From the NCBI GenBank assembly GCA_036960565.1, contig JBALXQ010000034.1, positions 1 to 64,000 on the forward strand: DNA of 64,000 bases. Reading direction: 5' to 3'. This document shows, in pieces, positions 44,811 through 52,952 of this stretch. The DNA is from Bermanella sp036960565. GTDB lineage: Bacteria > Pseudomonadota > Gammaproteobacteria > Pseudomonadales > Oceanobacteraceae. Under the pieces are notes generated by a model. It made no database searches, was not told the DNA's origin, and worked only from the letters and a program-made list of their open reading frames with translations. Every line of letters starts with the position of its first letter. Within the stretch, counting starts at the first letter, position 1. The position numbers were made by a program, and so were the translations under genes.

Positions 44811-45338
44811 TTAAAAGCTCGAGCCTGGTTGTTGTAGAAACTCAATTTCATCCGAGGTAGAAATGCGCCCTAATATGGCATTGCGGTGAGGGTAGCGCCC
44901 AAATCTATCTATAATTTTTTTATGTCTTAATTCAAAATTGTAATTGTCTTGAGTTTTGAATAATACGGCAGCTACAGTATGGATTACCTTGGATTCACTG
45001 TGCATGAAGGGCATGTATAGAAAGCTGCGCATACTGTCATTAAGGGAGTGATCGGCTTTAACAGAGATGGCTTCTTGAGCTAATACTAGAGCAAGGGTGT
45101 CACTGGCAAACGAGTTTGGGGTGTCGCGATAAATATTACGTGAAAACTGATCCAATACAATGACCTCTGCTAGCCTTCCTTCTGGAGTACTGCGCCAGGA
45201 ATAAAGTTCGCCTTTGTTGGCTTTATTGTGGGTATTTAAAAAACGGTCTTTAATTTCTTGGTCAAATTTAGGGTCTTTTTTCCACCATTGAGCTGGCTTT
45301 ATTTCGTCAAACCAAAATGATAATACCTCTTGCTGCAT
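44811..45338 (-). CDS. DUF924 family protein
   Basis: 175 aa from ATG 45338, chosen for its AAAGGAAAT site and because the family starts at about VLSFWF; the frame is open to 45503 but that part overlaps the neighbouring GST. Family landmarks: EVLSFWFDE, PAQWWKKDPKFD, GRLAEVIVLDQFSRNIYRDTP, FLYMPFMHSE and HRNAILGR. All-helical soluble protein of unknown reaction. Downstream of the GST, probably co-transcribed. Confidence 0.9.
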   Translation of the reverse strand: MQQEVLSFWFDEIKPAQWWKKDPKFDQEIKDRFLNTHNKANKGELYSWRSTPEGRLAEVIVLDQFSRNIYRDTPNSFASDTLALVLAQEAISVKADHSLNDSMRSFLYMPFMHSESKVIHTVAAVLFKTQDNYNFELRHKKIIDRFGRYPHRNAILGRISTSDEIEFLQQPGSSF

Positions 45339-45471
45339 GGTAATTTCCTTTTGTAAAAGCTTAGCTGTTTTAGTGTAGGGAAGGGTATTGAGTATAGAGG
45401 CGGTGGTGGTGTTTATCCAAAACCCTAAATGATAAGCCTTAGGGTTTTGTTTTGGAGTGCCCTTTTTTTGG

Positions 45472-46134
45472 TTAGGCGTAATCGTATTCGCCGCCGGCTG
45501 CAAGTGCTTTTTGATAGGCTGGGCGGGCTTGGAATTTTTTCACAAAAGAAGTGATGTTCGGATAGCTTGCTGCGCCTTCTCGGGCGACTAATGCTTCAAG
45601 CGGAAAGCTCATTTGAAAATCGGCGCCACTGATATTTTCGCCACAAAACCAATCATTTTTAGAAAGGTGATTTTCAATGAAGTCTAGATTGGTTTTTATG
45701 TTAGGCCCAGCATAGGAGTTAATTACTTTGTTGGCGATCCCTTTTGCAATAGGTTTAATAAAGAAAGGCATAGGGCTATTTTTAACTTTATCAAATATGA
45801 GTTTAATTAACAGCTGAGGCATTAGGGAACCTTCAGCATAATGCATCCAGTAGGTATATTGCCTATGTTGTTCGGTGCCTAAGGCGGGGTAAAACTCTTT
45901 ACCATGGGTTTGCATTAGGTATTCAATGATGGCGCCGGACTCTGCCATGGTGGCATCCCCTTCGGTGATCACGGGAGATTTACCCAGAGCGTGAATGTTT
46001 TTAAGTTCCTTTGGGGCCAGAACAGTCACCTTATCGCGCTCATAAAAAGTGATTTGATAAGGGAGTTCAAGTTCTTCCAATAGCCATAGAATGCGCTGAG
46101 ATCGGGAGTTATTTAAGTGATGCAGGGTAATCAT
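45472..46134 (-). CDS. Glutathione S-transferase
   Basis: 220 aa. The N-terminal thioredoxin-like domain opens ITLHHLNNSRSQRILWLLEELELPY, with the active Ser in NSRSQR, and GKSPVITEGDATMAESGAIIEYL binds the glutathione gamma-glutamyl part. An all-helical C-terminal domain follows. It conjugates or reduces with glutathione in the cytoplasm; the electrophile is unknown. First of a likely pair with the DUF924 gene. Confidence 0.92.
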   Translation of the reverse strand: MITLHHLNNSRSQRILWLLEELELPYQITFYERDKVTVLAPKELKNIHALGKSPVITEGDATMAESGAIIEYLMQTHGKEFYPALGTEQHRQYTYWMHYAEGSLMPQLLIKLIFDKVKNSPMPFFIKPIAKGIANKVINSYAGPNIKTNLDFIENHLSKNDWFCGENISGADFQMSFPLEALVAREGAASYPNITSFVKKFQARPAYQKALAAGGEYDYA

Positions 46135-46290
46135 GACTTGGCCTTAATGCTGTCTTAATATTGGATTGGGCAAAATTTAAATGTAGACGACCTATTTATA
46201 GCAGGGCGCAGTTTAAAATTCATTTGCAATTTCTTACTTAAAAACCGCCTGATTATCATGACTAATATGTATCTATTAGCCCTATTTATA

Positions 46291-47136
46291 TCACTGTTTT
46301 TTTAGGGTTTTTAAATTGTATGTGTTGAGTAGATTACCCAATAGCATCAAGCTGGAACCAATCAATAATGAAGAATTAAATTCTTCTGAATAAAGCATTA
46401 CTCCTAAAATAGCGATTAGCGGTAGCCTTAAGAAGTCGAGGGTGACGACGATGCTAGCTTCATTGTAATGCATGGCTTTTGTGATGCAGTAATGCGCGGT
46501 TAAGGCTGTCACCCCCACTAATGATAACCAGCACCATTGCCATAAATTGGGCAGGTACCAGTTATTGAATGTGAAAATCCCTGCAATAGGGAGTTGTATG
46601 GCGCACATGTAAAAAAGAATGGTGAGAGGGTGTTCGCTACTGGATAAGGATTTTGTGCTGATATGAGCCATTGCATAACAAAGGGCGGCTCCTAGCACCA
46701 CCATAGATATAATGTTGAATATTTCGCTGCCCGGGGAGACGATTATGTAGACCCCGGCTAATCCTAATAATATCGCTGTGCATTTTTTAATGGTGATTTT
46801 TTCTTTAAGCATCCAGGCGGCAATTAGCAAGGTCCATAAGGGCGTCGTGAACTCCAATGCAAAGACTTGTGCGAGAGGTAGTAACCCTAAACCTAAAAAC
46901 CAGCCGTATTGTCCGCCAAAGTGAAATGTATTTCTCAGTAGGTGCTGTTTGAGGCGTTTAGTGGTGAATAATGACGCTTGGGTATTGGCAATTATAAGGC
47001 TGATAACGACAAGCCCAATGAGGCTTCTGAAGAATAATATTTGAAAAGTATCTATATCGGCACTGAGCTCGCGACCGGCGATGGCCATAAAACAAAAGGA
47101 GGCCAGAGTTCCCGTCATCCAATACACGCTTTTCAC
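46291..47136 (-). CDS. DMT-family (EamA) transporter
   Basis: 281 aa, ten membrane helices in two EamA halves, inner membrane. The first half has FFRSLIGLVVISLII and LEFTTPLWTLLIAAW, the second ITKAMHYNEASIVVTLDFLRLPLIAILG. GTG start at 47136; ATG six codons in is an alternative. Family members export amino acids, metabolites or drugs; the substrate is not evident. Confidence 0.88.
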   Translation of the reverse strand: MKSVYWMTGTLASFCFMAIAGRELSADIDTFQILFFRSLIGLVVISLIIANTQASLFTTKRLKQHLLRNTFHFGGQYGWFLGLGLLPLAQVFALEFTTPLWTLLIAAWMLKEKITIKKCTAILLGLAGVYIIVSPGSEIFNIISMVVLGAALCYAMAHISTKSLSSSEHPLTILFYMCAIQLPIAGIFTFNNWYLPNLWQWCWLSLVGVTALTAHYCITKAMHYNEASIVVTLDFLRLPLIAILGVMLYSEEFNSSLLIGSSLMLLGNLLNTYNLKTLKKQ

Positions 47137-47224
47137 AGGCAGCTCTCCAACAAGGTCGGGGCATGATAATAAAAGTGCGTTGGCTTGGCTAAGTATTAAT
47201 TGGTTAAGTTAGTATCTTTAGGTG

Positions 47225-47416
47225 TTACTCGTTCTCGCGAAGAAGGATTAGGTTGATGTTGTTTTCCTCATCTATTTCTACAGTCACCGTCATTGGGCTG
47301 CAGCATAATTCGCAATCTTGGCTGTAGCTTTGTTCGGCGAAGGTGCGGTCAATTAATAAGGTCATGGGTTGTGAGCAATAAGGGCAGGGTGCGGTGACGT
47401 CTTCTAATATATTCAT
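47225..47416 (-). CDS. CPXCG-motif cysteine-rich small protein
   Basis: 63 aa. Two zinc-ribbon knuckles CPYCSQ and CELCCSP separated by about 30 residues, the pattern of the small CPXCG cysteine-rich family common in gammaproteobacteria. Probably binds one zinc. Function not established. Confidence 0.85.
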   Translation of the reverse strand: MNILEDVTAPCPYCSQPMTLLIDRTFAEQSYSQDCELCCSPMTVTVEIDEENNINLILLRENE

Positions 47417-47518
47417 TTAAATCATACGGGTTGGATTTATGAGTAACTATAGGAGAATAAACTGGAAAGGCTAGTGTAGGGCTTTGCTTGAGTGGCGGTG
47501 GATGAAAGTAACAGGCAT

Positions 47519-47556
47519 AAAAAAAGGGTAAAATCTTAATGATTTTTACCCTTTTT
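47519..47556. terminator. Bidirectional terminator after the cold-shock gene
   Basis: AAAAAAGGGTAAAA and TTTTTACCCTTTTTT pair around about eight bases, with T runs on either strand. It lies 77 bp past the csp stop and also faces the CPXCG gene promoter side. Confidence 0.85.
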
Positions 47557-47601
47557 TCTCTTCTCTTAGTGCTTAACTCGCTTTTGAAAGCCAGTTAATA
47601 T

Positions 47602-47625
47602 GATTTGCAATTTAAATTGCAAATC
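47602..47625. repeat. 24-bp perfect palindrome after the cold-shock gene
   Basis: GATTTGCAATTT followed by AAATTGCAAATC, with no spacer. It begins 8 bases after the csp stop, inside the 3' UTR. A perfect palindrome of this length with no loop is unusual as a terminator; it could be a protein-binding site or an mRNA stability stem. Confidence 0.9.
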
Positions 47626-47632
47626 AAGGCAA

Positions 47633-47839
47633 CTATAGAGGAGTGATGTCTTCAGCTTGAGGACCTTTCTGACCTTGAGTAACAGTAAACTGTACTTTTT
47701 GGCCTTCAGTCAAAGTTTTGAAGCCAGTACCAGTGATGGCACGGAAGTGAGCGAAAACGTCAGGGCCGTTTTCTTGCTCGATGAAACCGAAACCTTTAGC
47801 TTCGTTGAACCACTTAACTGTACCAGTAGTAGTAGACAT
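47633..47839 (-). CDS. Cold-shock protein (CspA family)
   Basis: 68 aa OB-fold single-stranded nucleic acid binding protein. RNP1 (KGFGFIE) and RNP2 (VFAHF) motifs are intact: GTVKWFNEAKGFGFIEQENGPDVFAHFRAI. It melts mRNA structure. RBS AGGAC. Its upstream region to the next gene is about 400 bp, so a long regulatory 5' UTR as in cspA is possible. Confidence 0.96.
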   Translation of the reverse strand: MSTTTGTVKWFNEAKGFGFIEQENGPDVFAHFRAITGTGFKTLTEGQKVQFTVTQGQKGPQAEDITPL

Positions 47840-48215
47840 AATATTGTCCTATCTTAAAAAGAGTAATGGGGTGCCTAATAAAAGGCGATTTACGCTGGAA
47901 GTTCCGTTATTACTTATCTAAAACAGGACGAAGAATTATTAACATAAAACGCCGTAATGGTGTGCATAAATATAAGGTCGTACTTTCAAGCTGCGGGGAT
48001 TATAAGCTGATGCTGAGTATAGTCAATGATAATTCTAATTTATTGCTGTTTTTAAGGCTGATTATCGATTTTTTAGGGGCAATAAGAGCCAAAAAAGGCG
48101 AAGGAAAAGTTAGCCTTAATACAGGGGGGGAGGCCAGTATTTCCGCGGAAAAATAGTGTCTTAGTAGGCTAGGTATAGGGGAGGCTGAACGAAAAATATA
48201 GAAACATAATGGGGG
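47840..48215 (-). other. Upstream region of csp, possible long 5' UTR
   Basis: 375 bp with no gene on the minus strand. A 97-codon frame on the plus strand is judged incidental. Cold-shock genes often have long structured leaders; no CspA-type cold box could be confirmed by eye. Confidence 0.4.
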
Positions 48216-48243
48216 AGAAAGCTGCTAAAAATAGCAGCTTTCT
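48216..48243. terminator. 12-bp-stem hairpin after glutaredoxin-like gene
   Basis: AGAAAGCTGCTA and TAGCAGCTTTCT pair perfectly around AAAA, 7 bp past the stop of the gene at 48251. T runs are weak, so transcription ending is likely but not certain. Confidence 0.6.
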
Positions 48244-48250
48244 AGAGTAA

Positions 48251-48634
48251 TCAGGCTACGGCTGCGACAGGAACAGGTGCGAAGCGAGATTCAAGGTAAC
48301 TAATGATATCTTTTGATTCATACATCCAACGAACCTCACCTTTTTCTTCTATGCGCAGGCAAGGCACTTTTAGCTTGCCGCCACCTTCCATGAGTTCATC
48401 GCGGCTTTTATCGCTGCGCTTGGCATCATGAGTTTGAATATCTAACGAATTGCGTTTCATGGAGCGACGTACTTTCACACAAAATGGGCAGGCCTTATAT
48501 TGGTAAAGAGCCAAATCAGAAGTTTGTTGGTTTATTTTTGCCTGTACACCGGCGTCACGCTTAATGCCGCGAGGGGTGAATACCCAGTCAAAGAATAAAA
48601 TTAGGACAGCTAATATTGCTCGTATAATCGGCAT
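48251..48634 (-). CDS. Membrane-anchored glutaredoxin-like protein
   Basis: 127 aa from ATG 48634 (GGAG seven bases upstream); a TTG 20 codons earlier is open but poorer. The N-terminus is a membrane helix (MPIIRAILAVLILFFDWVF), followed by a glutaredoxin/GST-N fold with CPFCVKVRR and the glutathione-binding VPCLRIEEKGEVRWMYESKDIISYL. A close relative without the anchor is the gene at 52617. Confidence 0.88.
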   Translation of the reverse strand: MPIIRAILAVLILFFDWVFTPRGIKRDAGVQAKINQQTSDLALYQYKACPFCVKVRRSMKRNSLDIQTHDAKRSDKSRDELMEGGGKLKVPCLRIEEKGEVRWMYESKDIISYLESRFAPVPVAAVA

Positions 48635-48787
48635 GGAAACTCCAAAAAGGCTAAAAATTGGCTGTATTATACCTGTAAGGCGAGTATTGGCCAAATATCA
48701 AACGGTTATTTCTGTGGGCTGCCCCTGTAAGGGACATGTGGTGGGCGAGTGTGATTATCAGTAATTACATAAAACTTAAAAAAGGCG

Positions 48788-49492
48788 CTAGCTATAAGCG
48801 TTACCACCGGAGAACGATTGTGCAATTTTTCCATTTTGGAAACTTACCTGTGAGCTGGCTAGGGTGCTATTAGTCGTATTAATTAACCAGTTATTGGCGG
48901 CTTCTTCACTGGCACCGCCTTCAATTTTCTGCTGCCATTGTTGGTGTAGCTGATACAGCTTTTGCAGTGTGCCGTAGGTTTCTGTTTTCACAAAACCCTG
49001 TTGAAGGTCGGGGTTTTCCTTGAAAAGCGCCTCTATTTTTTCTTTATCAGGGTGCTCATTGCTCACCTTCACTTCACCTTCACCGGTTATGTTTAATTTA
49101 ATAGGGATACTGGTGTCCACGCCGGCCTTAGCGAGCTCATCGCTAAATAATTGCTCGAAGGCAATTACGTCTGCCTTAGTGGGAAGGCTTAATGGTGCCA
49201 TTTCTAAAAGGCTTTGATTTTCATTTTCTGTTTGCTTATTTTCTTCATTCGCTTTTAACGTTTGATCCGATGCGTAACGTTCGCGCACAGACTCTTCAAA
49301 TTTTTCGGTTATTTGTTGGGCTTTTGAATTATCACCTAATACATCTTCACTTAATGAAACGGTAACTGACGGGGTAGGGGCGGCAAGTGGTGGCCGTTTT
49401 TGCGGCGCAGGGCTGCCTTCAATTTCGGTTATAGGGGCGCTGTGTATTCGGGTTATGCCACCGGTCATGGCGGTGAGCGCGTTGTTATTCAT
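48788..49492 (-). CDS. Hypothetical protein (234 aa)
   Basis: Soluble, acidic, Gln/Glu-rich, with a disordered N-terminal third (Pro-rich, ITEIEGSPAPQKRPPLAAPTP) and a more ordered C-terminal half. No signal peptide, no recognised family. It resembles poorly conserved regulatory or flagellar-hook-like accessory proteins only in composition. The function cannot be assigned. Confidence 0.6.
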   Translation of the reverse strand: MNNNALTAMTGGITRIHSAPITEIEGSPAPQKRPPLAAPTPSVTVSLSEDVLGDNSKAQQITEKFEESVRERYASDQTLKANEENKQTENENQSLLEMAPLSLPTKADVIAFEQLFSDELAKAGVDTSIPIKLNITGEGEVKVSNEHPDKEKIEALFKENPDLQQGFVKTETYGTLQKLYQLHQQWQQKIEGGASEEAANNWLINTTNSTLASSQVSFQNGKIAQSFSGGNAYS

Positions 49493-49660
49493 AGTCTGCT
49501 GGTAACCTGTCTATATAGAATTGTGGTGCTCTAAAGGCCACCCATCTATTTAAGCATTTAATGGTTATACAAATTGCAGGTATCAGGCCAGTTAACCTGA
49601 ATGGAGTTGGGAGGTGATTGTTATATCAAAGGAGTTCTCGATATTTATGCAAAAGCCAAT

Positions 49661-49695
49661 AAAAAAGCCTGAGCATTTTAAACAATGTCCAGGCT
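49661..49695 (-). terminator. Intrinsic terminator of the Old Yellow Enzyme gene
   Basis: On the minus strand AGCCTGGACATT and AATGCTCAGGCT form a stem with one internal mismatch pair, followed by six T residues. 31 bp past the OYE stop. Confidence 0.85.
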
Positions 49696-49725
49696 GATGG
49701 AACGCCCAATTACTATTTTTTAAGC

Positions 49726-50958
49726 TTACGCGGTGGCGTATCGATTACGATATGCCTTGGTTAATTTCTTTAAGCGCATTTGATCAGATATTAGCGAGAA
49801 AATGGGGGATGAATTTATTTTGGGTTGCTTACCATTGCCCATACGTTGTAACTGGCGTTTGGTAATGGCCATGGTGGCCACGCCAGCGATGGTTTTATTT
49901 TTCCAGTTAACGCTGGGCAGTACCGCTTGAGTTTGAGGCGATTTTTTCCACAAGTTAGGTAAGGCGGGACTGAAAGCCAAAGCTCTGCCAATACCTGCCA
50001 TATCTACGCCTTGATCAATTACCTGCTGGGCAACGGCTAAACGGGTGATACCGCCGGTGGTCATAATAGGCATAGTGGCTTGCTTCGCAATTTCCTTGGC
50101 AAAGCTTAAGAAATACGCCTCACGAGCAAGGGTGCGACCATCGGCAGTATTGCCTTGCATGGCTGGGCTTTCATAGCTACCGCCCGACAGTTCCACTAAA
50201 TCCACCTGTAATTCGCCCAGCTGCTTAACAACTTGCAGAGCATCATCGGTATCGAAGCCGCCGCGCTGAAAATCTGCCGAATTAAGTTTCACACTAATGG
50301 CGGTGTCTTTAGGAACGGCCGCCTGTACTGCTTTCACTACGTCATAAAGCAAGCGTGCCCGGTTTTCTAATGAGCCTCCCCATTGATCTTTACGTTGATT
50401 GCTTAAAGGAGATAAAAATTGCGATAGCAGGTAACCATGAGCGGCGTGAATTTGAATGCCGTTAAAGCCCGCTTCAACTGCTCTTGAGGCGGTAATGGCA
50501 AAGCGCTGAATGAGTTCCTGAATTTCATTTTCTCTCATGGCTCTGGGCTGGCCAAACATCTTACTGTGTTTGCCTAAATCCAGTGCCACATCAGACGGCG
50601 ATAATACTGCGCCGCCCATAGCTGCATACACTTGGCGCCCAGGATGGTTGATTTGCATCCACATGTGGGTAGCGTTTTTCTGGCCGGCTTTGGCCCACTG
50701 TTTAAAAGGCGCCAAGGGGGTGTCGGCTTCTAAAGCAATGCCGCCTGGGCCGGTCATGGCGCGATGATCCACCATAACATTCCCTGTTATTAATAAGCCG
50801 GTGCCGCCATTGGCCCATGTTTCATATAAACGAAAAATACCATCACCAGGCAAGTGCCCGGTAACGGCCATATTTTCTTCCATGGCGGCCTTTGCAAGAC
50901 GATTGGGTAATTCAATGCCATTAGGCAGGGTGAGCGGGGAAAAGACAGACTGGCCCAT
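49726..50958 (-). CDS. NADH:flavin oxidoreductase (Old Yellow Enzyme family)
   Basis: 410 aa FMN-binding TIM barrel. The active-site HAAHGYL pair (IQIHAAHGYLLSQFLSPLSNQR), WGGSLENRARLL and GGITRLAVAQQVI phosphate site are visible. It reduces activated C=C bonds or quinone-like electrophiles with NAD(P)H. The N-terminal PLTLPNGIELPNRLAKAAMEENMA is typical of the 2,4-dienoyl-CoA/xenobiotic branch. Promoter and regulator lie immediately upstream. Confidence 0.93.
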   Translation of the reverse strand: MGQSVFSPLTLPNGIELPNRLAKAAMEENMAVTGHLPGDGIFRLYETWANGGTGLLITGNVMVDHRAMTGPGGIALEADTPLAPFKQWAKAGQKNATHMWMQINHPGRQVYAAMGGAVLSPSDVALDLGKHSKMFGQPRAMRENEIQELIQRFAITASRAVEAGFNGIQIHAAHGYLLSQFLSPLSNQRKDQWGGSLENRARLLYDVVKAVQAAVPKDTAISVKLNSADFQRGGFDTDDALQVVKQLGELQVDLVELSGGSYESPAMQGNTADGRTLAREAYFLSFAKEIAKQATMPIMTTGGITRLAVAQQVIDQGVDMAGIGRALAFSPALPNLWKKSPQTQAVLPSVNWKNKTIAGVATMAITKRQLQRMGNGKQPKINSSPIFSLISDQMRLKKLTKAYRNRYATA

Positions 50959-51003
50959 GTGGAAATTACCTCAATAAATTAATTTAGATTAGGAAACGCA
51001 AAA

Positions 51004-51034
51004 AGTATAAGCTTAAAGTTAACTTTAAGGTCAA
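51004..51034 (-). promoter_or_regulatory. MerR-type promoter/operator for the OYE gene
   Basis: Minus strand: -35 TTGACC, 19-bp spacer and -10 TATACT. The spacer contains the perfect 18-bp palindrome CTTAAAGTTAACTTTAAG (51012-51029). A 19-bp spacer with the palindrome inside it is diagnostic of MerR-family activated promoters, which the regulator untwists. TATACT ends 46 bp from the OYE start. Confidence 0.85.
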
Positions 51035-51058
51035 GTAAAAGTTGAGGCAGAGGTGTTT

Positions 51059-51472
51059 ATGCTTATTGGAGAGCTGGCAAAACAAACGGGCATAGCCGCC
51101 CACACCATTCGCTTTTATGAGTCTAGGGGCTTGTTACCCAAGCCAAAGCGGGGAGGAAACGGTTATCGCAGTTATGACGATGAAAGTGTACAGGTATTGT
51201 CGCGTATTCAGTGCGCACAACGGCTTGGATTTAGTCTCGATGACATGATATCTCTAATGGGCGAGCAATCAGCCGGAGAAGGGTTGGACCATGACAAGCT
51301 TTTGAGTCAACTGGATGTGCGCCTAGAGGAAGTGGATGTTCTATTGCAAAGGCTGTTGTTACAAAAAGAAGAGATAATAGAGTTTAGAAAAAGGCTTGAA
51401 GCCAGTTGGGAATTAGGACTCTGTATGCAACCAGATGAGTTGGGGTTGTTGCATAAGGACTCAGCGAATTGA
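51059..51472 (+). CDS. MerR-family transcriptional regulator
   Basis: 137 aa from ATG 51059 (a GTG two codons earlier is possible). N-terminal wHTH IGELAKQTGIAAHTIRFYESRGLLPKPKRGGNGYRSYDDE, then the dimerising helix with VDVLLQRLLLQKEEIIEFRKRLE. Single Cys near the C-terminus (LGLCMQP) rather than a metal site, so the inducer may be an electrophile or organic compound. Divergent with OYE across the operator. Confidence 0.93.
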   Translation: MLIGELAKQTGIAAHTIRFYESRGLLPKPKRGGNGYRSYDDESVQVLSRIQCAQRLGFSLDDMISLMGEQSAGEGLDHDKLLSQLDVRLEEVDVLLQRLLLQKEEIIEFRKRLEASWELGLCMQPDELGLLHKDSAN

Positions 51473-51517
51473 GCTTAAATATACTAGCCCGCTTTGCCAA
51501 CGCGACCTGGTCAGTGA

Positions 51518-52456
51518 TTAAAGCGCTGAGCGTCTAATGCGCCCAGGAGTTTCACCAAAAAACTGCTTAAAGGCCTTACTGAAAGCCGCTTCGGATGAAT
51601 AGCCCGCGGCTTGCGCAATGTAAATCATGGCTTGTTCTCCCGATTGCAATTCTCCTTTGGCTTTTTGCATACGCCAGTTAGTAAGGTACGTTTTAGGAGG
51701 CATGCCTACTAGGCTTGAGAATTTGTCAGTAAACGCTGTACGGGACATCGCTAAGTGCTCGCCAAGCCGTTCGACACTCCAAAATGCGCTGGTTTCATCG
51801 TGAATTAAATTTAGAGCCTTGCCAATTTGCGCATCCCCTAGGGCGGCTAAATACACTTGTTGGCCGGGATTGTGTTGCATGAAGTGCCGCATGAGCTGAA
51901 TAAATAATACCTCAGTGAGACGGTCTACCATCACGGTGGCACCAGGCTCTTGTACTCTGGCCTCCATAGACAAGGTTTCAATTAGCGCTTTCAACCATTT
52001 AGAGTCATTTGTCTGGGCGGCCTTAATATGTATGAAGCAGGGAAGGTCGCGAATAAAGGGGTGGTTAACGGAAGTGTCGTAGCTAAAAGCACCGCACATT
52101 AGGGTGTTGTTAATGGGGCCGGTCCCATCACTGTTTGAAACCATTCTAAATGGATTGTCTCCCTGCAATACCTTTTCGACCACTTCATTACCTGGCAGTG
52201 TGGGGCCATCTTTGAGGTCGCTAATACTGTGAGCGCCGCCACTGGGAAAGGCCACAATGTCACCTTGTTGCAAATGAATAGACTCTTTAGCTGGGGCAAC
52301 TCGCAACCAGCACTCGCCACTTACCACAACATGAAATAAACCATCCTCGCCCTTCACCACGTCCATGCCCCAGGGGGAGCTGAAGTCGGCGCAGAAATAG
52401 GTGTTGGTCGTTAAACGAATGGTTTTAAGTACATCTGCTAGGGCATCCATGGGCAT
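51518..52456 (-). CDS. AraC-family regulator with cupin sensor domain
   Basis: 312 aa. N-terminal cupin (about 20-190; VVSGECWLRVAPAKESIHLQQGDIVAFPSGGAHSI) of the AraC-binding/cupin_6 type, C-terminal double HTH (GEHLAMSRTAFTDKFSSLVGMPPKTYLTNWRM and IAQAAGYSSEAAFSKAFKQFFGETPG). Divergent from the glutaredoxin-lipoamide dehydrogenase-like operon across 160 bp, its likely target. Confidence 0.92.
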   Translation of the reverse strand: MPMDALADVLKTIRLTTNTYFCADFSSPWGMDVVKGEDGLFHVVVSGECWLRVAPAKESIHLQQGDIVAFPSGGAHSISDLKDGPTLPGNEVVEKVLQGDNPFRMVSNSDGTGPINNTLMCGAFSYDTSVNHPFIRDLPCFIHIKAAQTNDSKWLKALIETLSMEARVQEPGATVMVDRLTEVLFIQLMRHFMQHNPGQQVYLAALGDAQIGKALNLIHDETSAFWSVERLGEHLAMSRTAFTDKFSSLVGMPPKTYLTNWRMQKAKGELQSGEQAMIYIAQAAGYSSEAAFSKAFKQFFGETPGRIRRSAL

Positions 52457-52616
52457 CTCGTATTGCAGTAAGGGGGCTGAATATTATTTGGCTGTTCTTA
52501 TGAAAGAGCAGATTGAGCAAAATGACAATTTATTAGTGGATTTTATCATATTTTGTTCAGTAGGGAGCTGGATAATGGGCTTCATTAAATACGAACCCAA
52601 ATAAATGGAGAAAAAT

Positions 52617-52904
52617 ATGAGCAACTCAAACAACGTGCAAGGACTTGCCCTATACCACTACCGAGCTTGCCCATTCTGTGCTCGTACTCGTCAGGTATTG
52701 GACAAACTTAACTTGAATGTGGAGCAGCGTGATATTTTGATCGAGCCTAAATACCGCAATGAATTGCGCCAGCAAGGGGGCAGTCAGCAGGTGCCGTGTC
52801 TGCGAATTGAAAAAGATAACGGCAAGGTGCAATGGCTATACGAATCGGCCGACATTATTCGTTACTTTAATACCATTAAAAATCAAAGCAGCGTGAACGC
52901 TTAA
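52617..52904 (+). CDS. Glutaredoxin
   Basis: 95 aa from ATG 52617, chosen for GGAG at correct spacing. CPFCARTRQVLDKL is the dithiol active site and VPCLRIEKDNGKVQWLYESADIIRYF the glutathione site. Similar in its whole C-terminal half to the anchored protein at 48251-48634. Starts a probable operon with the next two genes (gaps 48 and 2 bp). Confidence 0.92.
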   Translation: MSNSNNVQGLALYHYRACPFCARTRQVLDKLNLNVEQRDILIEPKYRNELRQQGGSQQVPCLRIEKDNGKVQWLYESADIIRYFNTIKNQSSVNA

Positions 52905-52952
52905 ATTCGGCGATGTTTGTGCATATCTAACAGTATTGATTAAGGAAAGGGC

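Noticed and set aside
47866..48156. 97-codon plus-strand open frame opposite the csp leader
   Set aside because: Basic and low-complexity in composition, weak start context, no recognisable motif, and it lies antisense to the probable csp 5' UTR.
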